Assembly (NCBI GenBank): GCA_965243525.1
Contig: OZ251568.1
Span: 434,001-498,000 of the forward strand
Reading direction: 5' to 3'
Source: WTKD01 sp965243525
GTDB taxonomy: Bacteria; Spirochaetota; Spirochaetia; WTKD01
Length of the DNA stretch: 64,000 nt
Position 1 is the stretch's first letter; each line of letters begins with the position of its first letter. Positions 7,931 to 15,576 of the stretch are shown here, piece by piece. Position numbers and translations under genes: made by a program. The notes beneath the pieces were generated by a model. That model saw only the letters and a list, made by a program, of their open reading frames with translations. It did not search any database and was not told the origin of the DNA.

Positions 7931-9370
7931 ATGAGAAGACAACATCTTATATCTATTTTTGGTATTATTTGGTTTATTTTTATAAGTTGCTCCCCAAATG
8001 GACTACCTGGCGGATCCGATCAAGTTACACAAAATTCGAACACACTGCCTGACACAAGCGGGCAATCTGGCACAAGTGTCGAACCCGACCCAAACATGGC
8101 GCCAAGAGCATATGTTGGACTTGTGGTGACCGCAGATAACTCATTGTTGAGTGAGCTTGGAAACACTGCCCTCGATTGGGGTAGATACCATCCTCGACTT
8201 TACTATCCTCAATTTATCGCGGGCCTGCAGCAAGAGTGGCGCGGCTTGCTGGGCGCAGCGGTCTATGATGATCAGGAAAACATCATCATATGGCAACTCA
8301 CTCCACACGATTACGAACTGTTTTATCGTGGCTCTCATAATGATGGTAATCCTAACTATAACTTTGAGTTTTATGCTCTGAATCAACCTCAGCGACTCTT
8401 CGTAAGAAATTTCACAGATAATCCTGATACAGCTCATCTTGATACAGCTGATGACTTTTATAATCCAGACACAAACAGCGACACGGCATTAGCAGGAACA
8501 ATGCAGATTGGTTCGCAAACTCCTGCATATAGTGCTTCAGGAGTATTAAATGCTCAAACCGCCAAACTTACGTCGGAGGGGCGGACTCTGTTGGATACCA
8601 CAGGAACCTATCCGCTTGATCTCAAAGATCCTACTGCTGCAGCTGTTGGAGATGTCTATGGACCAATAAATCCTGCTGACCGCATAGTATTCACCCCTAC
8701 TGATCATATACCCGATGGCCCTTCCACAGAATATACTCTTGAGATCCGCATCGTTGATGGATATGAAATCTGGCCGGGGAAATTTGACTTTTTTCTGAAG
8801 AACCACTTGTATTTTGTTAGCGTCCCCAACGAGCATCATCCTCCGGCTGGCTATACAGAGAGTGGATATATACACACCTTGCGTATTCCGCTAGGGGGTC
8901 CTTTCTATAGTGCGTTTGATGTTACTTCAGATAATCAAGGTTTAGACATGTCCTATCTTGCCCTTACTGGCACATTTGGAAGAGCGCATGGTGAGTTTGC
9001 GATCAGCGATCCCCGCCTTGGGGGAAGCTTCAAATGGGGAAACTTTGAGAGACCAGGATCTATAATAGATACAACTGACACGGGCCTTGGCGTAGGGGGA
9101 TCAGGACATACAATCCATTCTATGATTTTAGTGTGGGACGACGGCGATCCGGGCCCTGATCTTTCCACCATTTACGAAGTTTTTGGACCGGCTGGATATC
9201 CCATGGATATTCCTCAAACCAGAGCTGGTCTTGGAGGATTAGGAACGGTCTATGAGTCAACAGACCCAACTGTCTATATCCACTATAGCCTTGGAGATCG
9301 TGCTTCCCACCCTTCTTTTCCATACCGTTCCTTCACATTCAAGCTTGAAATCGAACTCGCGGCCAAGTAA
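7931..9370 (+). CDS. Paralogous surface lipoprotein, array member 2
   Basis: About 479 residues, starting at the ATG at 7931, with a lipoprotein signal peptide ending IFISC (Cys20). A Thr/Ser/Gly-rich linker (about residues 21-55) is followed by the shared core (YVGLVVTAD, YDDQENIIIWQLTPHDYELF, EFYALNQPQRLFVR, YGPINPADRIVFTPT, IVDGYEIWPGKFDFF, GTFGRAHGEFAI, GGSFKWGNFERPGS). The N-terminal two thirds are almost identical to member 3. Differences from member 3 cluster in two windows near the C-terminus (roughly bases 8785-8955 and 9075-9290). The family is unrecognised; surface exposure is inferred from the lipobox and the mosaic divergence. Confidence 0.78.
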   Translation: MRRQHLISIFGIIWFIFISCSPNGLPGGSDQVTQNSNTLPDTSGQSGTSVEPDPNMAPRAYVGLVVTADNSLLSELGNTALDWGRYHPRLYYPQFIAGLQQEWRGLLGAAVYDDQENIIIWQLTPHDYELFYRGSHNDGNPNYNFEFYALNQPQRLFVRNFTDNPDTAHLDTADDFYNPDTNSDTALAGTMQIGSQTPAYSASGVLNAQTAKLTSEGRTLLDTTGTYPLDLKDPTAAAVGDVYGPINPADRIVFTPTDHIPDGPSTEYTLEIRIVDGYEIWPGKFDFFLKNHLYFVSVPNEHHPPAGYTESGYIHTLRIPLGGPFYSAFDVTSDNQGLDMSYLALTGTFGRAHGEFAISDPRLGGSFKWGNFERPGSIIDTTDTGLGVGGSGHTIHSMILVWDDGDPGPDLSTIYEVFGPAGYPMDIPQTRAGLGGLGTVYESTDPTVYIHYSLGDRASHPSFPYRSFTFKLEIELAAK

Positions 9371-9379
9371 ACTAGCAAC

Positions 9380-9430
9380 CCACATCGCTGTGTGATGCCC
9401 ATCATGGGTGTCGCACAGCAGGGGATGGAT
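9380..9430 (+). repeat. Intergenic hairpin element, copy 2
   Basis: Same element as at 7847, with the stem-loop at 9388-9418 and loop ATCAT. It ends directly at the -35 region of the next lipoprotein gene. Confidence 0.7.
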
Positions 9431-10314
9431 TGGTTTTCTGGCGTAATTGTGCTATACTTATACCATGAGAAGACAACATCTTATATCTATTTTTGGTATT
9501 ATTTGGTTTATTTTTATAAGTTGCTCCCCAAATGGACTACCTGGCGGATCCGATCAAGTTACACAAAATTCGAACACACTGCCTGACACAAGCGGGCAAT
9601 CTGGCACAAGTGTCGAACCCGACCCAAACATGGCGCCAAGAGCATATGTTGGACTTGTGGTGACCGCAGATAACTCATTGTTGAGTGAGCTTGGAAACAC
9701 TGCCCTCGATTGGGGTAGATACCATCCTCGACTTTACTATCCTCAATTTATCGCAGGCCTGCAGCAAGAGTGGCGCGGCTTGCTGGGCGCAGCGGTCTAT
9801 GATGATCAGGAAAACATCATCATATGGCAACTCACTCCACACGATTACGAACTGTTTTATCGTGGCTCTCATAATGATGGTAATCCTAACTATAACTTTG
9901 AGTTTTATGCCTTGAATCAACCCCAGCGACTCTTCGTAAGAAATTTCACAGATAATCCTGATACAGCTCATCTTGATACAGCTGATGAATTTTATAATCC
10001 AGACACAAACAGCGACACGGCATTAGCAGGAACAATGCAGATTGGTTCGCAAACTCCTGCATATAGTGCTTCAGGAGTATTAAATGCTCAAACCGCCAAA
10101 CTTACGTCGGAGGGGCGGACTCTGTTGGATACCACAGGAACCTATCCACTTGCGCTCAAAGATCCTACTGCTGCAGCTGTTGGAGATGTCTATGGACCAA
10201 TAAATCCTGCTGACCGCATAGTATTCACCCCTACTGACCATATACCCGATGACCCTTCCACAGAATATACTCTTGAGATCCGCATCGTTGATGGATATGA
10301 AATCTGGCCGGGAA
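9381..10314 (+). repeat. Long direct repeat, copy B (partner 7847-8780)
   Basis: Second copy of the 930-bp repeat, spanning the hairpin element, promoter and N-terminal coding part of array member 3. The pattern suggests recent duplication or gene conversion between members 2 and 3. Confidence 0.85.
9430..9458 (+). promoter_or_regulatory. Promoter of array lipoprotein 3, predicted leaderless
   Basis: Identical to the promoter at 7896-7924: TTGGTT, 17 nt, TATACT, 6 nt, ATG at 9465. Confidence 0.5.
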
Positions 10315-10931
10315 AAGTTGAATTTCTTCTGAAGGGCCACGACTATTTTGTTGATACCACCAACGACCATCATCCTCCGGCTGGCTATGCAGAGAGTGGA
10401 TATGTACACACCTTGCGTTTTCGCTTAATCTTAGGAGGTGAAAATGCTGTTAATTTCAGGCAGGCGTTTGGTGTTACTCCAGATAATGTAGCTGATTTAG
10501 GCATGCTCTATCTTGCCTTTGTTGGCACATTTGGAAGAGCGCATGGTGAGTTTGCGATCAGCGATCCCCGCCTTGGGGGAAGCTTCAAATGGGGAAACTT
10601 TGAGAGACCAGGATCTATAGTAGATACAACTGAAAAGGGCCTTAACGTACAGGGATCAGGAAGGACAACCCAATCTATGACTTTACTGTGGGACGGCTAC
10701 GATCCGGGCCCTGATTTTTCCACCATTTACGAAGTTTTTGGACCGGCTGGATATCCTATGGATATTCCCGAAAGTCAAGCTGGTCTTGGCGGAGTAGGAA
10801 CAATCTATCGTTCGACAGACCCATATGTCAATATCTACTATAGCCTTGGAGATCGTGCTTCCCACCCTTCTTTTCCATACCGTTCCCTCACATTCAATTT
10901 TGAAATCGAATTCGTGGCCAAACAAGACTAG
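9465..10931 (+). CDS. Paralogous surface lipoprotein, array member 3
   Basis: About 488 residues, starting at the ATG at 9465, with the same signal peptide (Cys20) and linker as member 2. The core blocks are the same. Member-specific sequence lies after GYEIWPGKVEF (around bases 10315-10500) and after the FERPGS block (around 10620-10700 and 10760-10830). The ending SFPYRSLTFNFEIEF corresponds to that of member 2. It contains no frameshift and looks functional. Confidence 0.78.
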   Translation: MRRQHLISIFGIIWFIFISCSPNGLPGGSDQVTQNSNTLPDTSGQSGTSVEPDPNMAPRAYVGLVVTADNSLLSELGNTALDWGRYHPRLYYPQFIAGLQQEWRGLLGAAVYDDQENIIIWQLTPHDYELFYRGSHNDGNPNYNFEFYALNQPQRLFVRNFTDNPDTAHLDTADEFYNPDTNSDTALAGTMQIGSQTPAYSASGVLNAQTAKLTSEGRTLLDTTGTYPLALKDPTAAAVGDVYGPINPADRIVFTPTDHIPDDPSTEYTLEIRIVDGYEIWPGKVEFLLKGHDYFVDTTNDHHPPAGYAESGYVHTLRFRLILGGENAVNFRQAFGVTPDNVADLGMLYLAFVGTFGRAHGEFAISDPRLGGSFKWGNFERPGSIVDTTEKGLNVQGSGRTTQSMTLLWDGYDPGPDFSTIYEVFGPAGYPMDIPESQAGLGGVGTIYRSTDPYVNIYYSLGDRASHPSFPYRSLTFNFEIEFVAKQD

Positions 10932-10941
10932 AACTAGCAAC

Positions 10942-10992
10942 CCACATCGCTGTGTGATGCCCATCATGGGTGTCGCACAGCAGGGGATGGAT
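10942..10992 (+). repeat. Intergenic hairpin element, copy 3
   Basis: Same element, with the stem-loop at 10950-10980. The flanking GGATGGAT is kept, but the following promoter differs from those after copies 1 and 2. Confidence 0.7.
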
Positions 10993-10996
10993 GCAC

Positions 10997-11031
10997 TTGA
11001 CCGTATAGTATATATGTGTTACACATATATA
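10997..11031 (+). promoter_or_regulatory. Promoter of array lipoprotein 4 with a 23-bp palindrome
   Basis: TTGACC (10997-11002), 17 nt, TACACA (11020-11025) with an extended TGT before it, then 8 nt to the ATG at 11034. A perfect inverted repeat with arms of 11 nt around base 11020 spans 11009-11031 and covers the -10 region. It could be an operator or a hairpin at the 5' end of a slightly upstream transcript. Confidence 0.45.
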
Positions 11032-11033
11032 TC

Positions 11034-12614
11034 ATGAAAAAGCATCATATTATCTCTATTTTTGTTGGCATTTGTTTTATTCTTATAAGTTGCTCCTCAA
11101 ATGGACTACCCAATAGATCCGATCAGGTTACACAAAATCCAAACACACCACCTGGCACAAGCACACCATCTGGCACGAACACACCACCTGACACAAGCGG
11201 GCAATCTGGCACAAGCACACCATCTGGCACGAACACCCCACCCAGTACAAACATGCAATCTGGCACAAGTGTCGAGCCCGACCCAAACATGGGACCAAGA
11301 GCATACATTGGGCTTGTGGTGACCGGAGATTCCAAATTACTCCGAACTGAAAGGCTGTACTATGCCTCAGGCAGCAGCTCCTCTTGGTATACTGGTCTGC
11401 ATGACAATCTCGTTCTTTGGGATGCGTATTATCCTCGACTTGCCTTCCACTTCAATGTTTCACGTCAATGGATAAGTTCATCAGATGTATCACCCTTGGT
11501 CGGTGCAGCAGTTTATGACGATCAACGAAACGCCATCATATGGCAGCTTACTCCACACGATTACGAAATATTTTATACTAGCCGTGGTGGTAACATTAAC
11601 TATCGCTTTGAGTTTTATGCCCTGAATCAACCCCAACGACTCTTTGTAAAAAGTCGCATTGATGTATCTCGCGCTGATGCTTTTTTTAATCCATTCAGAA
11701 ATACGGCTACAAAATTAGCTGGAGAAATGCGAGTTGGCACAGAGACTCCCACTTATAGTTCTTCAAAAGTATTGTATGTCCAAACCGCCAAGCTCACCTC
11801 AACCAGTTCATCTTTATTTGCAGGTCCTGACGCAACCTATCCACTTGCACTCAAAGATCCTGATAGCCAAACTATATCCGTCGGTGATGTATACGGTCCC
11901 ACCAACCCCGATGACCGCATAGTATTCGAACATATGCCCAGTGATTCTTCCACACCCTATCCTCTTGTAGAGTATACCTTTGAAATCCACATTGTTGAGG
12001 GGTATGAAATCTGGCCAGGAACAATTAGGTTCGAGCTGAGAAGCGGCGTTTTTTCTTCTGCAACTACCGAAATTTCTGGATCGAACGACTATGGCCACCA
12101 CGCGCCTCCACCTGGTTATGCAGTTTATCCGTATACGTATACGATTCCCCTCCATGTCACAAGAGAAGGCCCATTCAGAGCTGCATTTTCTGGCAGCAGA
12201 GCTTTGGATGTTCAAATTCGTGGTACGTACGGGAGAGCACATGGTGAGTTTGTGATCGCCGATCCTTCCCTTGATGGGCGCTTTGTCTGGGGTAATTTGG
12301 AAAAAGAAGCAACTATTACATCTACAGTTAACGATGTTGTTCGTGATACAAGGGCAAGATCTACTGGCATTCAAATTGTGGATTTAGACTGGCCTACCGG
12401 TGCCCACATGTGGCCCGATAATCCCACCATCCATGACGTTTTTGGAGAGCATGGCTATCCCATGGAGCTCCCCACAGATATCCGTGACCTAGGTAGGAAT
12501 ATCTACCGTTCAACAGATCCAAATGTCCACATCGAATATAATCTTGGCAGTCGTGATATCCACCCCTCCTTTCCATACCTCCCTTTCATCTTTGACATTG
12601 AGATCCGCCGCTAA
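11034..12614 (+). CDS. Paralogous surface lipoprotein, array member 4, with hexapeptide repeat linker
   Basis: About 526 residues, starting at the ATG at 11034. The signal peptide ends ILISC (Cys20). Residues 38-79 are seven hexapeptide repeats of the type TPSGTN, encoded by an 18-bp tandem repeat. This makes the stalk between lipid anchor and core much longer than in members 2 and 3. The core keeps the family blocks (YIGLVVTGD, YDDQRNAIIWQLTPHDYEIF, EFYALNQPQRLFVK, YGPTNPDDRIVF, IVEGYEIWPGTIRF, GTYGRAHGEFVIAD) but is more diverged than the pair 2/3. The last hairpin element of the array follows. Confidence 0.78.
   Translation: MKKHHIISIFVGICFILISCSSNGLPNRSDQVTQNPNTPPGTSTPSGTNTPPDTSGQSGTSTPSGTNTPPSTNMQSGTSVEPDPNMGPRAYIGLVVTGDSKLLRTERLYYASGSSSSWYTGLHDNLVLWDAYYPRLAFHFNVSRQWISSSDVSPLVGAAVYDDQRNAIIWQLTPHDYEIFYTSRGGNINYRFEFYALNQPQRLFVKSRIDVSRADAFFNPFRNTATKLAGEMRVGTETPTYSSSKVLYVQTAKLTSTSSSLFAGPDATYPLALKDPDSQTISVGDVYGPTNPDDRIVFEHMPSDSSTPYPLVEYTFEIHIVEGYEIWPGTIRFELRSGVFSSATTEISGSNDYGHHAPPPGYAVYPYTYTIPLHVTREGPFRAAFSGSRALDVQIRGTYGRAHGEFVIADPSLDGRFVWGNLEKEATITSTVNDVVRDTRARSTGIQIVDLDWPTGAHMWPDNPTIHDVFGEHGYPMELPTDIRDLGRNIYRSTDPNVHIEYNLGSRDIHPSFPYLPFIFDIEIRR
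11145..11270 (+). repeat. In-frame 18-bp tandem repeat, seven units
   Basis: Seven consecutive 18-bp units related to ACACCATCTGGCACGAAC, encoding TPPGTS, TPSGTN, TPPDTS, GQSGTS, TPSGTN, TPPSTN and MQSGTS. The unit length is a multiple of three, so gain or loss of units would only lengthen or shorten the linker. Confidence 0.85.
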
Positions 12615-12625
12615 AACCTATCACC

Positions 12626-12673
12626 CATCGCTGTGTGATGCCCATCATGGGTGTCGCACAGCAGGGGATGGAT
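12626..12673 (+). repeat. Intergenic hairpin element, copy 4
   Basis: Last copy of the element, with the stem-loop at 12631-12661. The 150 bp up to the next start codon show no further member of the array, so the element marks gene ends, not gene starts. Confidence 0.7.
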
Positions 12674-12825
12674 TATTCCACAGGCAGTTAATGCAAGCCT
12701 TCCAAAAATTAACATACAGAAAATAGAGAACCGCTATACAGATGATCAGTGGTTCTCTATCATTATATATGCGAAATAGACACCGATGGCCCCTGCAGAG
12801 TCTGATCTTAGCAGGAAGCAATAGA

Positions 12826-13386
12826 ATGATTCGAGCGATTGCATCAGGGTTGCTGTTGGCAATCGTATTTCTGGCCTGTGTCGCCGACCCACCGGTGGAG
12901 TTTGTTGTTTCGGGTGAGAAGGCGATTATGACAGGGATTATCAACAGTGATATCCTTGAAAGAATTGCAGACCTAATCGCGGATAATCCTCAGGTGCACA
13001 CCATCGTTATGCAGGATGTTGGCGGTTCTGTGGACGACGAGGCCAATTTGATTGCTGCACGCTATGTCCGCAAAAAGGGACTCAACACGCATATCCCTGC
13101 CGACGGGATGATTGCATCGGGGGGAACGGATTTTTTTCTCGCTGGAGTGAGGCGGAGCGCAGATCCAGGGGCAAAAATTGGGGTTCATTCTTGGGATGCA
13201 ACGGACGGCCTTGTGGGCTCATCCCTGTCGAAAGATCATCCAGATCATCAATCCTATCTTGCATATTTCAGAGAGATCGGCATTCCGGAGGAATTTTATT
13301 GGTATACTCTCGATGCGGCTCCTCCCGACGGCATGCACTGGATGACTGAAGAAGAGGTCATTCAATATACTATCACCACCGAATAG
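12826..13386 (+). CDS. Lipoprotein with a ClpP/crotonase-like fold
   Basis: The ATG at 12826 is preferred because AGGA lies about 10 nt upstream and a signal peptide follows directly (Cys18 in VFLAC, acceptable for spirochaetes); the frame opens at 12742. The mature part of about 168 residues resembles predicted periplasmic ClpP-fold proteins (COG3904 type). It has a DVGGSVDDEANLIA loop, then MIASGGTDFFLAG with a candidate nucleophilic Ser, then AKIGVHSW with a candidate His. Proteolytic activity is plausible but not shown. It is a single gene between the lipoprotein array and adk. Confidence 0.6.
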   Translation: MIRAIASGLLLAIVFLACVADPPVEFVVSGEKAIMTGIINSDILERIADLIADNPQVHTIVMQDVGGSVDDEANLIAARYVRKKGLNTHIPADGMIASGGTDFFLAGVRRSADPGAKIGVHSWDATDGLVGSSLSKDHPDHQSYLAYFREIGIPEEFYWYTLDAAPPDGMHWMTEEEVIQYTITTE

Positions 13387-13545
13387 ACAACACGATGCAC
13401 AGGTGATTGTTTCTGAATAGCGATCATCTGCAAGACAATCCATCCATTTCGCAAAACAGCATCAGTCCTCCTATTTCCCATGCAATCACAGATGACATCA
13501 TCCCCATTTGCGACGCATCCAAACATGGTGTTGTTAACAAAGACC

Positions 13546-13574
13546 TTGATTTACGCATCCAGGTAGAATAAGAT
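13546..13574 (+). promoter_or_regulatory. Promoter of adk
   Basis: TTGATT, 17 nt, TAAGAT, 14 nt upstream of the ATG, giving a leader of only about 8 nt and no Shine-Dalgarno. A 10-bp palindrome TTGTTAACAA lies just upstream. The rest of the 200-bp gap 13387-13588 shows nothing recognisable. Confidence 0.45.
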
Positions 13575-13588
13575 ATTCCTATCCAAAT

Positions 13589-14236
13589 ATGATACGTGTA
13601 ATTCTCTTTGGTCCTCCCGGCTCCGGAAAGGGCACCGTGGCGGGATGGATTTGTGATAAAACAGGTATGCAAAGCATATCACCGGGCAATATGTTACGTG
13701 CGGCCATACGCCAGCATTCTGTGCTTGCAACCGAGATCAAGGAAACGATGGAAAAAGGCAACTTGTTGCCCGATACGATGATGAACTCCTTGGTGTTGGA
13801 CCACGTAACCCATCATGCCTCTGTCCATGATTACATCCTTGATGGATTTCCTCGAACGATCAATCAAGCACAGTTTTTGTTTCAACATATCCCCTTCATC
13901 GATTTGCTCTTAGAGTTGGAAATACCCGACCATCTGCTTATTTCTCGCCTCAGCGGAAGGCGCATCCACCCCGGATCGGGCAGGGTCTATCACCTTCAAA
14001 ACAAACCGCCGCAACGACCGGGTTGCGATGATCTAACTGGGGAGGCATTGATCCAAAGAGACGATGACACAGAAGAAACCCTGCGCGCCCGGCTCGCCCT
14101 CTATCACCAGCAAACCCATTCCTTGCACCCCTTCTTTCAGGATAAACAACAAAACGGCAGCATCGGACAGCATGTCCGGATAGACGCATCCTGCACGCTT
14201 GCCGAGCTCTTCACCGCAATAAACAAACTCTTCTGA
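13589..14236 (+). CDS. adk: Adenylate kinase
   Basis: A 215-residue nucleoside monophosphate kinase converting AMP and ATP to two ADP in the cytoplasm. The P-loop GPPGSGKGT is at residues 8-16. The AMP-binding segment contains SPGNMLRAAI, and DGFPRT is the conserved AMP/catalytic block. The LID domain (around RIHPGSGRVYHLQNKPP to DDDTEETLRARL) has no zinc-binding cysteines, so it is the hydrogen-bonded type. The length is normal. It stands alone between lipoprotein genes, which is unusual only in that adk is often in the ribosomal protein cluster. Confidence 0.92.
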   Translation: MIRVILFGPPGSGKGTVAGWICDKTGMQSISPGNMLRAAIRQHSVLATEIKETMEKGNLLPDTMMNSLVLDHVTHHASVHDYILDGFPRTINQAQFLFQHIPFIDLLLELEIPDHLLISRLSGRRIHPGSGRVYHLQNKPPQRPGCDDLTGEALIQRDDDTEETLRARLALYHQQTHSLHPFFQDKQQNGSIGQHVRIDASCTLAELFTAINKLF

Positions 14237-14287
14237 ATCTCTCCAACTCTTAGAGAGAAGTTGCAGGGCTGCGATTATCTCCATAGA

Positions 14288-14316
14288 TTGACTTTTATAT
14301 CTATAATCTCTAATAT
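14288..14316 (+). promoter_or_regulatory. Promoter of the first GLUG lipoprotein gene
   Basis: TTGACT, 17 nt, TAATAT. The -35 and -10 hexamers and spacing are the same as in the promoter of the second GLUG gene (15514-15542), while the spacer sequences differ. The leader is about 28 nt. Confidence 0.6.
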
Positions 14317-14350
14317 AATTATTATGACGTGTTTACATACAGAGCATTCT

Positions 14351-15397
14351 ATGAAGTATATGATATCACTGCTGATAGTGATTATGCTAACCGTTCTTGG
14401 ATGCAAAAAAACTGAAATAGGCATTATTGAACCAGAACGCATCCCCGAGGGATTTACACCTATTCGCGTTGAAGGAGATTTTCAGATGATGCGTGATGCG
14501 CCTACTGAAAACTATATCCTCATGAACGATATCACCATTACAACAAATCCTACAGAGTTTGAACCCATCGGAAATAGCATTACGCCCTTTAGAGGGATTT
14601 TTGATGGAAATGGCCGCACCATCAGCAACCTGAAGATAACAAGGTCAGATCAGGACGAGGTGGGATTCTTTGGTCGGTTGGGCGATGGAAATAACAGCAC
14701 AGCTGAAATACGCAATCTCATCCTTGAACTTGCTTCAGGACATGAAAACAATCCCAGCATTCTTGGATACAATGCTGTTGGCGGCCTCGTAGGCTACAAT
14801 TATGGCATCATACAGAATGTTCTTGTCCGTGGAGGGTATGTGAGAGGGAATTTCAGAGTGGGCGGAATTACCGGAGAAAATGCTGGCACTATAACATTCG
14901 TTGCCGTGACGGAAGGAAAAATAACTGGAAGCAACCATATCGGCGGAGTGGTGGGATGGGCTGATCGGAGAATCGAAAACAGCTATGCTACAGCAGAGAC
15001 ATTAGGAGTTACCTGTGTTGGCGGGTTAATAGGGTATACAGCTGTTTTTACCACTGTCGAGAATAGCTATGCGATAGGAAGAGTGCATGGTAATACAGAA
15101 ATAGGTGGGCTGATAGGCTGCAACAATGGAGCAACTACCATTGCTAGCTATTTTGACGTAATTCTCACAGAACAGGGACAAGGTATTGGCGACAATCAGG
15201 GATCTGCAAATGTAATCCCCTATTATACCAACACTGCGGCAAATCCTGCCCTTGCCTACAAGGAAGCTACCTATGCGACAGCAATCAAACAAGATGATTT
15301 TTCTAATTGGGATTTCATTGGCAGTATTACTGACGGATCCGATGACATTTGGCGCTGGCGAGGTGATGGATATTGGCCCGTGCTCAGCTGGCAATAA
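14351..15397 (+). CDS. GLUG-motif lipoprotein, first copy
   Basis: About 348 residues, starting at the ATG at 14351, where a lipoprotein signal peptide begins (Cys18 in TVLGC). The mature protein opens with a block FTPIRVEGDFQMMRD, followed by YILMNDI and FDGNGRTISNLKI. Repeats of about 20-25 residues with the pattern VGGLVGYN, VGGITGEN, IGGVVGWA, VGGLIGYT and IGGLIGCN follow, which is the GLUG repeat of secreted bacterial surface proteins. The C-terminus has a WDF...DGSDDIWRWRGDGYWPVLSW block shared with the next gene. Surface adhesion is a family-based guess; no catalytic site is seen. Confidence 0.78.
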   Translation: MKYMISLLIVIMLTVLGCKKTEIGIIEPERIPEGFTPIRVEGDFQMMRDAPTENYILMNDITITTNPTEFEPIGNSITPFRGIFDGNGRTISNLKITRSDQDEVGFFGRLGDGNNSTAEIRNLILELASGHENNPSILGYNAVGGLVGYNYGIIQNVLVRGGYVRGNFRVGGITGENAGTITFVAVTEGKITGSNHIGGVVGWADRRIENSYATAETLGVTCVGGLIGYTAVFTTVENSYAIGRVHGNTEIGGLIGCNNGATTIASYFDVILTEQGQGIGDNQGSANVIPYYTNTAANPALAYKEATYATAIKQDDFSNWDFIGSITDGSDDIWRWRGDGYWPVLSWQ

Positions 15398-15513
15398 TCT
15401 GAGCAAACATAGGCACTATCGCTACACGATTCTGTGAACGCAGTCTTTCACGTTGTCACCAAGAAAGAGCCATATCTCTGATGCGAAAAGCTACCAGAAA
15501 AGCACCCGCTTGA

Positions 15514-15542
15514 TTGACTAAAATGTATAATAACTCTAATAT
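15514..15542 (+). promoter_or_regulatory. Promoter of the second GLUG lipoprotein gene
   Basis: TTGACT, 17 nt, TAATAT, matching the first GLUG promoter in both hexamers. A Shine-Dalgarno AAGGAG follows near 15564. Confidence 0.6.
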
Positions 15543-15576
15543 CTTGTATCATGACTTTCTTACTAAGGAGTATTAT

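Larger units (their letters stand above)
7847..8780 (+). repeat. Long direct repeat, copy A (partner 9381-10314)
   Basis: About 930 bp, repeated at an offset of 1534 bp with only about ten substitutions seen. It covers the hairpin element, promoter, signal peptide and the first two thirds of the coding sequence. The copies diverge abruptly just after the codons for GYEIWPGK and later become identical again in shorter blocks. Confidence 0.85.

Noticed and set aside
8141..8437. A 98-codon minus-strand frame repeated at 9675-9971
   Set aside because: It is duplicated only because the lipoprotein genes are; the composition is that of an antisense shadow.
11814..12374. A 186-codon open frame on the minus strand inside lipoprotein 4
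   Set aside because: Antisense shadow of the lipoprotein coding bias; Cys- and Arg-rich with no recognisable motif or ribosome binding site.
7854..12661. Array hairpins as standard intrinsic terminators
   Set aside because: No T tract follows any of the four stems.
7847..12673. CRISPR array, because of regularly placed repeats
   Set aside because: Only four copies spaced about 1.5 kb apart by complete genes.
13387..13588. A small gene between the ClpP-fold lipoprotein and adk
   Set aside because: Only short unsupported frames; apart from the adk promoter and a 10-bp palindrome nothing was found.
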